Shown here: positions 1 through 11,000 of the stretch, one piece after another
How the letters are laid out: each line of letters begins with the position of its first letter
Numbering within the stretch: position 1 is the stretch's first letter
Made by a program: the position numbers and the translations under genes
Notes under the pieces: generated by a model
Database searches by the model: none
Told to the model about the DNA's origin: nothing
The model's input: the letters and a program-made list of their open reading frames with translations, nothing else
Assembly: GCA_001939145.1 (NCBI GenBank)
Contig: LSRX01001334.1
Coordinates: 80,812 to 144,811, forward strand
Direction: 5' to 3'
DNA: 64,000 nucleotides
Source of the DNA: Symbiodinium microadriaticum
Lineage: Eukaryota > Sar > Dinophyceae > Suessiales > Symbiodiniaceae

Positions 1-639
1 GCTGGCTGCATGCACTGACTGCAGCAAAGTCGGAGGTGGACTCGTCCAAGCAAGGGAGAGTGCCTTGGCTAAACATCTACTTCAAGTGGTAAAGATGAGC
101 TGGCGACGTGCCACGGTGTAACATCAAAGGCATCGGCTGTGCCAGTGCTTGCTCTCAGGATGCACTTCCACCGATCGCCCTACAGCAGCTGCTCAGATGA
201 ACGTGTGGCGATCCTCATTTCAGCTGGCAGCAGTATCGATGACGTAGCATGAGGCTCTCGCGAACAGTTCTGCCATCTTTGGTGTCTCGAGCGAAGGCCA
301 GGATCTTAGTCTAAGTCCAAGTAGAGCGGAGAGTCAAAGTACCAGCCAGAAAGATGCGGGCCGAGACAGCTCAACGCAAGACATCTGCAGATCTGGGATT
401 TGCATGACTTCGGGTCGGGCCTGGTGGGGTTTTGGATGTTTTGGGCCGATGACGGAACGGCGCAGATTGCGGCCTCGTGGCATGCGAGCAGCCCACCCCG
501 GAAGCTACTCATCAACCCTCATCAACCTTGGAGAGTTCCCTGCAGAGGGTCCGCCCAGCCTGGAGGGCCCTCGAGGTCCAAATAGCACCTCAATGCCGGA
601 GAGCCCGAACTACACCGCCGTAAGCCTCCGCAGAACGGG
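1..639. other. No gene recognised
   Basis: Several short open frames overlap here on both strands. None has a recognisable domain or a convincing splice context. I see no repeat or RNA gene. Confidence 0.4.
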
Positions 640-2620
640 CATGAAGGTCTGTGACACTGAGGCCTTGGGCGGGACTGCATGGACTCGGCTAGCAGCATTG
701 GAGAGCGCTGTGGCTCTGCTGGCATCGCTGTCTGTGGAGGCCGCTGTTGCCAATGCTTCAGCCTTGGCTACATACTGACTGACTTTGTGATGCCAGGTTG
801 CCTGCGCTGATTGCAGAAACTTTGGCTCGAATGGTATTGTGGTCAGTTGTGACACGCACGAGGTTGACTTACTGCAGACGTTGACCTGACATCCGAGGTG
901 ACGAACTGCGGTGGTGTCTCAGGCTCAGGCATTAGATGGCCAAAGCAAATTGGAACAAAGATGTGTGAGAGCAGCAGGCGAGCACGACTTGCGAACATGC
1001 GCTTTCGAACCACACGATGCGTTTTGCCTAGGCACACTCACAGGGCTGAAGCGCTTGAAAGAAAGTGCAGCAGCTGCGAATGCCGAGCAGGAGCGTGCAG
1101 CATCGCATGACATCTCAGCGACGAAGCAGAAGCTCCTGTCCAGGCTGCCATCTTTGCAGTTCAGGTCTTGCCTCTCGGCACAGCACAAATCGAATTGCTG
1201 AGAACAGGATAGGGACCTCGCAGCTCCCAGGCAGCTTCTGGTGCGTGCCATCCAGCGGAAAGAATCCTGGGTGGAGGACGAGCTCCACTCCATAGTGTGC
1301 GGCTTACAATGGCTTGGTTGATTGCTTGGTGTTGGTTGGTCGCCGATGATGACAATGGTGGTGCTGAGAATTCCCATAGCAATTCGAAGCATTTGTTCCT
1401 CACACAAACAACCCATCCCATCAGCAAGCTAGGTCCTCAGCCTCAGCACGAAGCTGAGGTCGGTCCGCTGTGTGAGCTTTGCGGCGCTCACTGCAAGCCT
1501 TTGGCAGCTCAGCTCTGAAATCCTCGTTTGCATCACCCTGGCACAGCTCCTCCATGCAGGTACGGCTCGGCTGCTTTCAGGTCCTGATGGCCTTGATCCA
1601 GCAGGAGCGGCAGACCAGAAGATGCTCTTAGCCCGTCAGCATCAGAGCTGCGAGCGCCAGGCTTTCGGCCACCTAAGTCCTTTCAAAAAGGAGATTCAGG
1701 CATGGATCTTCATGTTTCACGCTGTTTTGGAAGCATTGTAGAGTGCCCATAGTATGGATAGGCGGGCTGCAAGAAGGGCGTGGAGGATCGATGCAGAGAG
1801 GTCAGACTGCTGGCGGTTGCCACTCTCAACACATGGCATTGACGCCTGGATGCATGAGATAGGACAGGATGCATGAGATTGGCTGTTGCCCTGCAAGTGG
1901 CAAAGCTTGTTAGGTTTCTTGGCTTCTACGTAGGCACATCCCATTGCATTATGTCGGGTATGTCGTTCATCCATGGATTGGGATCAACAAGCAGAGCGAT
2001 TGTTCTGTTGCAATCGTGCTCCGTGTGCAGAACAGCGTTGAGTCGGCTCATGCAGGCATTGGCGCGCAGACCTGAAGGCTCTCGTGCGCCTGTGCTTTAC
2101 CGCCTTAGACCCACTGGAGAAAGAGCAAAAGATGCCGTGACTTCATGCTATACAGTGCCTTACCGGGAGCCCAGACGGCATAGTCATGCATAGTCAAAAA
2201 CAGTCTGGACGACGGAAGAGTGCCGCCGCTCCAGATCGCAGACGGACCTCTCTTTCAAAAGCTCAGCAGCCAGCAGCTCAACTCGCTGAACTTGGCGATC
2301 TTGCGACTGGGTCAGTCTTGGTGAAAGGCTGGACTGTGGAGAAGGTAGTAGAGCTCACTCCACAAGGCAGGGACGTTTCTATGGAGGCACGCAGCAAGGT
2401 TTAGAGCGTGAAGTCCGCAGGAACTGCAGCCGTGGCTAATGCCTGGGCGAAGGTGCTTCAGCTGGATTCCAACCCGGCAATACGGCCGTACGGCCACGCC
2501 GACGCTTACTGACGCTTCTGCTATTGCTCCTGGTCTGTGCAGGTGGCATTTCGTGATGAGAGCCTCTTCGCAGCATTGGGCAGTGCAATTGGCCAGCAGC
2601 TTATTGCCAAGGATGCGAGC
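640..2620 (+). CDS. Possible multi-exon gene, helical or coiled-coil product, unassigned
   Basis: Several short stretches on the + strand read like real exons flanked by AG|G. One near 650-770 encodes an Ala/Leu/Glu-rich segment (LAALESAVALLASLSVEAAV). One at 1040-1145 encodes a charged Ala-rich helix (LKESAAAANAEQERAAS). One at 2409-2470 encodes SAGTAAVANAWAKVLQL. One at 2545-2625 encodes VAFRDESLFAALGSAIGQQL. Their helical, Ala/Leu-rich character would suit a coiled-coil or HEAT-like protein, but no family was recognised. The exons lie in different frames, as expected for spliced genes. Start, end and gene unity are unknown. What is seen is coding-like composition; that they form one gene is inference. 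Confidence 0.3.
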
Positions 2621-3238
2621 TCAAATACTTGATGCAGCATGCCAAAGCCACTATAAAAAGGAACACCATGTGCTACTGTGGCGCACGGCAAGGTCGGAAT
2701 CTGTCAAACTTCAAGGCACAACATGTTGCAAACCTGTTCTGACCCCAGCGGCCGCGAGAAGTTGGCGTGCAGTAGGCGGAAGTACTCACACCTGCAGAAT
2801 GCCCAGGCTGAACGCATATGCAAAACTGCAGTGGGCTGCTTATTCGCTTGCACTGTCGCATCCTTTTCTTCTCTAAGAGCTCAGATGGGGCAGGCTAAAG
2901 GATGCAGAAGTGCTTGGACAGCTGGTCTCCTGGCCAATGTGCTTTTCGAGTCTAGTTCCGTGCTTGATTTTCGTTGATTCATGGCAGGCCTTGCAAATCC
3001 CAAGCCGGGCACGGGATTTGGTTCCCATGGAGCCGCTTGGCACTGGTAGTCCGACGACAGACGCGCGGTGTCTACTGGGCGGCAGCAGGAACGCCTTGAG
3101 GTTGTCCCAATCTCTTCACGCCTTGGTGAAGCTCGGGATTGTCCCGCTCTTTCAGATGATTCGCATGGTTTCTGGTGTTCCGCGGTTCGCCTGTGGCAGC
3201 TGAGGCCTCGGAAAATCGGAAAGCTCTCTTCTGCTTAG
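2621..3238. other. No clear gene
   Basis: Only short overlapping open frames are seen on both strands. The stretch may include introns or spacer between the coding-like segments on either side. Confidence 0.3.
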
Positions 3239-3610
3239 CGGAGGTTTCGGCTCCCTTCCAAGATCAGATCAAGCTTTGAAGCTACCCTGGTCTGCGGCTT
3301 CACAAGACCTCTTGCGAAGCTCCGTCGGAGCACTTCGCAGGCCGTCGAAGAGCGCGCGCCGGAGTTCCGCAGCCGCCAGCTCGCGCTCGCGCCTAAGCCC
3401 CTCTCTCCAACAAGCGACCTCCAGCCACGAACCCCCGGCTGCAGGGTCTCAATGCATGCCTTCAGCATGCTGTCCACCAACCACGGGAAGATGTTCCAAA
3501 GCCTGGCTCCGCAGGCCGACAACAACCTTGTGCTGGCTTGCTCTGTGGGCCCTGAGACCCCAACATTTTCTACGGGGGGTGATAGGGCGGTAGTGGTACA
3601 AGGTGGTACA
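3239..3610 (+). CDS. Open + strand exon, unknown product
   Basis: After a TAG at about 3236 the + frame stays open to 3733, roughly 165 codons, without an early Met. The first Met is at 3452, where the product continues MHAFSMLSTNHGKMFQSLAP. Upstream it is Arg/Ser/Pro-rich. The frame begins right after a possible acceptor (CTTAG), so it could be an internal or terminal exon. The opposite strand is also open over 3235-3669, which weakens the case. No domain was recognised. Confidence 0.3.
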
Positions 3611-3733
3611 AGTATGAGTGATTTGTTAACATTGATGGAAGGCTCGGTCCGTGAATGGGTTCCGGTCACAGTTCCCTTTATCGCTCACAATCGGGTGCGA
3701 AGACACCGGGACAGTCAAGGACGTCCAGCATGA

Positions 3734-5063
3734 CATAGAATGACCATAGTTACAGAGACAAGCAGCATTGATGCGTCGGCAAGAACACTGCCCCTGTAAG
3801 GGATATCAGAGTTCATAATCGCCAAGTCTTGTCGAAAGCCGGGAGCGTTCAACCTGATGCATGTGCTGTGGCAAGGCCGTAGGTCAAGCCTGTGTAATTC
3901 AAAAACGTCATCGCCTGGGTTGTCGAGTTGTGAGTGTCAAAAATCATGCTTCCCTATACTGCAGCCATTCCACCCAGTGGTTACAGCGCAGCTGTGTCGG
4001 AGGTATTTCTCATCGGACTCCACATTGACATCTCACAACTCCTTTTATCCAGGATGATGTGTGAGAACCAGCATGGATGAGGTTTAAGCCGAGAGCTTAT
4101 GGGGGCCCAGATGCACGGCTTCGGACCGTTCTACCTTGTTTTTCTCTACATTACATGCCCGTTCCGCCGGCCAGACCGAACCAGCTGCAAGGGCTAGCTT
4201 TGCATTGGCTCATTCATTCTGCTTGGGTAATGCATTGACTTAGGGGACGACTTCGGGCTTCATCCGTTGTGCCTACTGCAGTGCATGGTACTGGCACTCC
4301 AAGCTGCAAGGCTTCTCCCAACTTGCACATAAGTTTTGCGTTGCTTCGTGGTAATTCTTTTTCCGATGCCAGGTGCTGGCCACCCTGGGCATGGCCCGCC
4401 GCTGAAGCTGTCGTTCTCCCGATGTCTCTCTCGAGAAGCGCAAGAGCGCGAGAAATGCGAGGCAGATGACCAAAGCGTCGCCATGCTTTTCTGCAGCTTG
4501 GCTTCGTGAGTGTGAGCACGAGCGCTGTCGATGCCACTTGTCGTTGGTGAACTGACCTGCCACGTCTTTTTTGCAAGGTGCTTATGCCCGGTCTGGCCAA
4601 GTTCATGAGCAGGCATGTTCTAAGTAGTTGCTGTTTGCTTCATCTGCATGGCGGTACCATGAACCTCTTTCACCGGCGGCACGTAGCCAGGAGTGCTTGA
4701 GACTTGCTGTTCAGGTAATTCGAGGCTTGATGGACAAGCAGAAGTCTCAGTGGCAGTCGCTCCACGTAGGCTGAGCCGGTGAGCATGCAAAGGCTACTGG
4801 TTAGATGAACTGAGGAACTTCCTAGGTCGGTTTTCATCGAGCTTGCTGCTCCTGTGACTCTTGTGCTCGCACATGTCGGAATATTTTGCATCGCCGGCCT
4901 GTCAGAGTTCCTGACTGCTCGAAGTAGCGAAGAAGTGAACCAACCCGACTGCTAATTTTCACGCTGTGACGCTTGGTAGCATTTGGCGGCAAGCGCGCTC
5001 ATATTGCAAGGTGCAATGCCGCACGACACGCGAAGGGGTTCTTGATATCACCGAGGATTTGCC
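3734..5063. other. Spacer upstream of the kinase gene
   Basis: No domain was recognised on either strand. The longest open frames (minus strand, about 4214-4616) overlap one another in several frames and look like chance. A promoter cannot be pointed out: dinoflagellate promoters usually lack a canonical TATA box, and no spliced-leader sequence was found. Confidence 0.4.
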
Positions 5064-8000
5064 ATGGGCTGCAACCAGAGTACCGAAGGTGGAAGTGCTG
5101 GCAGGGAGTCGAAGGCCAACGTCGATGAACAAACCTACATGCCGCTTGATTCTGGTTCTGCTCAGTTCGGTTGGAGGTATTGCAGTCCCTCTGTCTGAAA
5201 ATTTCGTCTGGTGTGTCATTTGAGGTTCCTTTGCAAAGTGAAGCTGCTGAAGCGGTTGCCCCAGGCATGTCCTCCTCGCCTCCTCATGCCAGATGTTCCG
5301 GGAGACTTGTAGCATGTGCAGGACGAGCTTCCGGCCCTCGCGAAGTCGGCGACGGAAGTGGAGTTCAAGGTCGGTCAGAGCATCATCAAGCAGGGCGAGG
5401 AGGGCAATGAGTTCTTCATGATCAAGCCTCTCGCCTTCTACGATTCGGTTTCGCTGCTCACTAGAGGTACAATGGTCTCGTGTAGTTTTTGCCTGAGCTG
5501 CAACCGCATTCGAGGAAGGGCACGGCTGATGTGGAGATCAACGGAAAGAAGGTGCTGTGTTGTTTGTATATGTCACCACGAGCAGTGAGCCCTTCCACGA
5601 CTTCAGCTGGAATCGCGGGCACAACTGAAACCTGAAAACCGCGGCCCCAAGCCCAGCCATGCAGGAACTGTACAACTAAACATGGGGCCACCACTGTGCC
5701 CAAACTTTCAGGAATGCTGCCTGTGACCTGAGTCTGCGCGTCTCTCGCACTCTGACAGCTGGGCTTCTTTGCAGGTCGCTGGGTTGAAAGCCGGCGATTA
5801 CTTCGGCGAGAACGCGCTCTTGCGGAACGAGCCGCGCAACGCGACCATCAAGGCCAACTCCCAGGCCTCAGCTTCACCGGAGCACAGATGCCTGCAGCTT
5901 CGGGCCTCTCATGCTCAATGTCGCTCCCATGTGGCAGGTCGTCACTCTGAAAATCACGAGGCAAACGTTTTCCAGTGCCTTGGCTTGAGCAATCTTGAGC
6001 GACGGCATTCTTGCGCCCGATGCTTATGGCCTTTTTCGCAGGAGTCCAAGGCCAAGGCCCGAGGTGTTCGGACATCGGCCTATTGTTTAGAATAAACTGG
6101 ACATGTCAGCTGTACGTCTCAAGCAGTACTTGTAGCACGTGGATTTGGATACTCAATAAAACTGATCTGGGAACCAAAGTCTGCATTCAGGAATGACTGA
6201 GGCACCAGCATGCTGCCAAGCAGGGGCGAGCAAAAACTACAGTCTGCATGATGCCATCAGCACCGTGTGGTTAAGTGCTGGCTTCGGGGCAGACTTGATG
6301 CTTTGCCTGCCGATTCCTCTGTGCGGGCTGTTTGTGCCGACTTGTTTCTTGCTCACGTCCGCACTGCTGTTTTCCTCGGCATCGTCGTCAGTGTCACCTG
6401 TGTTTCCTCGTTAAGCACTTTGGGTCGTCACAAGTCGGGACTTGCACGATCGAAGGGCCTCCCTCCCGAGGTCTAGGCTTGCAGGACAAGTTGGAGTTCC
6501 CCAAGCGCGGCGCCGTTGGTGGCGGAGTCGCGGTCCAGGCCCGGCCTGGCGAAAGCTCGGACAGCCCCTTTGCAAAACGCTTGGGCCAAATTTTGCGCAG
6601 CGGTCCCTGCCACTGACTCGTTTTGCACCAATGGCACGAAACCCCTTGCATCCCGTCCGGGCAGGCCGAGATCAAACCGCCGAGCCAGAAGTCCACTGAT
6701 GACGTTGAGCTTCCTGGACTAGACAGTACGCTCAGTATACGTTCAGATGAACCCAAGAAGTTAACAGGAATCCAGTTAGCGGCTGCAGTCGCGGCAGCAT
6801 CCAGGCTCATCAAGAAGGCGCTGCAGGACAACACCAACCTCAACACGATTGCAAACCTTGACGAGGCTCTTAAAGCACTGCACATTTCAGCAGTGCGTGT
6901 ATTTTGCCAACGTACGCAGCGCTAACCTTGATTGCGCACGCCAGGCCCGAATAAAAGCGATGTCCGACGTCATGTGGAAGGAGCCCGTAGCCAAGGGCAC
7001 CGCCATCATCAAGCAAAACGATTTGCAGGCCTTCGCATGCGACGAGGAAGCACGCGTCAACGCATCCCTAAAGCGCTTCTTGCAGGCAGACTACTTCTAC
7101 ATCGTGAAGTCAGGAAGCTTTTCCATCAGCAAGGCGGAGGACGTCAAAGAGGGTCAAAGCTCTGTGGCTGCAACCACAGACAGAGTGTGATGCACCGCCG
7201 CGTGCCTCCGATGCCAATGTGAATTCGAGCCCAGGTGTGGAGTCCGCTGCTGCTGCACAACTGGGGACAGTGGAGGCTCGACGTAACGACGTCTTCTCCA
7301 GCACTTGCAGATCCAGCGATGGGTCAAACAGCCACAGCGCGTGGAATCTACCGGGAGTATGTTCATGTATGTTCGCGGGAGAATCCACACACACACACAC
7401 ACCTTGCAAAGACCGACCTGAAAGCATCCCCAGCCAAGCTAATCTCAATTCTGGCCTTCATGACCGATGCTTATGTGGTGGCTTGAAAGAGAGGGCAACC
7501 CAATCCACAAGTGACTGACCTAGCGTCCCCACATCCAAGGCTGCACGCCCTGTGGATGTGGCAGTAGCTAGTATGGCACAGTTGGTTTCCGAAACAGGCC
7601 GGAGGCAGCTTCGGTGAGCTTGCTTTGCTCTACTTCGCGCCCCGGGCAGCTGGACTTTGATAGTGTCACTTTTCGAGCGCCCCTCCTCCTTTTCATAAAC
7701 TATAGGCTAAAAACAGATTGAGCACTCAAGGCTGCAACAATCACGGCGAACGTCGACTCCGAGGTTTTCGTGACGGCACGCCAACAGTTCAAAGAAGCTT
7801 TGTTGACATTCTTGACTAGACATTTGCGTACCACTGTCCCGAGGTGCTTTCACACATCTGCACATGGCTAAGGAAATTCTTCTGCGCGCGAACGAGGCCG
7901 AAACCAAGCAGAACTTGGACTATGTGGGCCGTTGCGAGGTGCTGCTTGGCTGACATATCACGCATTGCTGATGCGGCATGGCGAGATGTTGAACTGCTCA

Positions 8001-11000
8001 GCATCGAGCGCTTCGTTGCATGGTAGCTGCACGCTGCGCACTAGCAGCTGTGCCTCTGAGGGGCGGCGATGCCATTGTTCAATGAATGTTGACTAAGTGA
8101 TGAATGTTGCGGTTCCTTTGCAGTGTCATGTCAATGTCGTTCCTTCACGACCTGCATAGCATTAGCAAGGTCAAGAATTCCAACAACACCAGATAAAAGG
8201 GGTCCTGGTATGCACAGGCTGCCCAGGAATTGACATGTAGGTCAGAGCATTGAAGGTTGCAATTACAAACTCAATAAGAATCCAGGCACACGCCACGAAA
8301 CACTCAACACCACCTTGACTTGCCAACCCACCAATGGGCCCCGCCCTCCACACTCAGTTTAGGTTTGCTGACTGCCCACTGCACATTCCTCAAACAACGA
8401 ATACACAGGCTGGACCCATCAGAAGCCACGGTCATAGCAAGACAACAATTACGGAGTAACAAAGAGACTGGAAAGCACAGTTTCGCAGCAGAGCGATCAA
8501 GTGCATAGATGGTGTGATATCATATGCTAATTGTGCTATCAGACATGTAACACAACACTCCATGGCCTGACACGCATGACATCAGGTATGCCTCCCAGCA
8601 CACCCAGGCCAAAATACAGAGCCCCTCACGCCGTTGCACACCGCAAGGCAAAGTGCGACGGCTGTGCGCGGCATGGCACACCATCACATTTCGCTTTGTA
8701 CTACTGTGAGGCAAATCCTCTTGCATCGCACATCGCTCCATGCACTCCTTTGTCGGCTCCATCGCATGTGCGATGTGTTTGAATGTTGTGGGGTGCTGTA
8801 ACCTGTTAGACAGCGTTCTGTTCCATTCTGCTTTGTGCGCGGGGGTCAACATTCAGCCGCTAGAGAGCCTCTGTGACAGACCTGGAGCTAGTTTACAAAA
8901 TGCATGTGCGAACATGATTGGCACTACTAGTCATACTGCGGTCTGGGCAGTGACATTATTGCCCGCAAACTGAGTGTTCGCTCCCCTTCGTGAAACACTT
9001 GACCTTACTTACTCCGGCTTTTGCTTGGGATGTCGATTCACGACAGGCTTATACCCTAAAGGAGCGCCGAAACACCGGCGTCAACAAGATGCGCACATGC
9101 CGGTCCCGACGAAATGCACAGCAAAGGCACCACTGCAAACAGGCTCCCAGCATCGCTGCATGTACCGAGGACTCAGTCAGCCTCAACAAGCCTCACTGTC
9201 AGATTGACAGCAACAGCAACGCACGTCGGACTGCGAAACTTGACGCCCAGATTGCCAGCGGCAGCAACGCACGTCTGACTGCAAAACTGCAGTCCCAGAT
9301 TGCCAGCAGAAGCAACGCACGTCTGGCTGCAAAGCTACTCCCGGATTTCGTCGAATACGTTCGTCCACGAGCTGCCCTGTCCACCAAAGCTGAGGTTCTC
9401 ACAGGCACTGAAGGATACCGAGAAGAAGGAGCTGGCAGCAGCCATGCATGAAATGACCTTCAGCAAGGACGAGACCATCTTCGAGCAAGGGGCCACTCAG
9501 CTCTGTACATGAAAATTAAACTTTCAACCTTGCAGCCCTTTTCGAGGGATCTAGAAGCGTAGAAGCCTCGGTCTGAGAGCCTTCTCGAAGACAGACAAGC
9601 TCAGGAAACAGGCACGCAATTCTTCCTCCTGGTCGAGGGATCCGTGGTTGTCTTGAAAGACGGCAAGGCTGGGCATCGCAAAAGTGATGGCGCACGATGC
9701 CTGCCATTGTCGTGACTTAGCAGGAAGTTAACAGCTTGCGGGCCACTCCCGAGAAAGCGCCCTACTTCGGAGAGAAGGCTACATGTTGGCTCCATGTGTT
9801 GCCATGACAGTAGTTCGACGGCGAAGTGTTTCGTCGGTAGTCCGATTGGCAAATGGCACGTTGCACAAGCATCACACAGCTAAGCTAGGTTGTGTTTCCA
9901 GCGAAACATCGGCTCATGCCATCTCTGGCTTGTGCAGGCACTTGAGAACCGAGAACCACGCGCGGCGACAATCAAGGTCACGTCAAACCGAGCCAGGACG
10001 TTTCGCGTCGGCACTTCGCAGTTCGTGGAGAGCTTCTACGGGTTGACAGCAGCCGAGGCTTTGGGTGGACAAGGAGACCTTCGAGGCCCGAGTGCGAGTG
10101 AGTGGAAAAGCTTTCACAACGAGCTGGAGTCTAGCAGCCTAGCATACTCCTTGCAACATTCGGTCTCCTTGTGCCTTCGAGGTCCTCCTGGGCTCGCTCT
10201 CGGAGCTCATCAAGCGCGGAAAAGACGGTGACACCGTGGTGGCCAAGTCAGTGGCACCCACTGCCGCATCCGAGCCTTGGATTAAGAATGGACGCGGCAA
10301 TGCTTCCTGCCATGTCCTGTGCCGCCCCTGCGGTGTACGCGCGAAGACGGTCCTCCATCGTCAGCGTGAAAGCGAAAACAAACTTGCTTCCAAACTACAT
10401 CTGTACGTGCCAGCGTGTGCAAATGATCAACCACAGCCTTCACAGAACCGAGCATGTCACAAGGATGCCAAGCGCTTTGGGGTCATCAAGTTCAAGGATC
10501 TGAAGAAGCCACTTGCAAGATTAATCCTGGCCATAAGAGGTCAATGCTTTCGGCCGTTCGTTTCAGATGACACAGTCCTTGAATCCGAGACCTTGTTTGT
10601 CGGTTGCTGGGTTCTTATGCTAAGGCACGGCTTGTTGGGCTGCGGTGGCTTCGGAGCGGTGGAACTGGTTGAAGAGACCAAGACCGGCAACATGTTCGCC
10701 CTGAAGGCCCTCAGCAAGGGATACGCCGCTTGGATGCGTCAGTACATCACGCCACCATCCGTGCAAAGTGTGCAGCAGGCAGATGCAACAGATGATCAGG
10801 TCATCGTAGAAAGGTCCGCTCGAGTCCGCTCTGCACCAGGTTGTCAAAAGTGGCATGCAAGCGAGTGTCATGAGCGAGAAGAACGTGCAGCTGACACCTG
10901 GCTAGAAAGTTCGCGCCGAGCCCACCCGGGAATTGCTAGGGATGCATCTGGACCAAGGATGTGCGATTCGGCGTTTATCGTCAAACTCCACGAAACTTAC

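Noticed and set aside
640..2620. Listerin-type or HEAT-repeat protein
   Set aside because: Ala/Leu-rich helices alone do not define the family and no diagnostic motif was found.
9200..9343. CRISPR array
   Set aside because: Only three adjacent 48-nt units with no spacers, in a eukaryotic intron.
7941..9394. Hidden fourth cyclic-nucleotide-binding domain in the large PKG intron
   Set aside because: No FGE...PRA motif or beta-strand text in any frame, and the flanking exons already join as one domain start.
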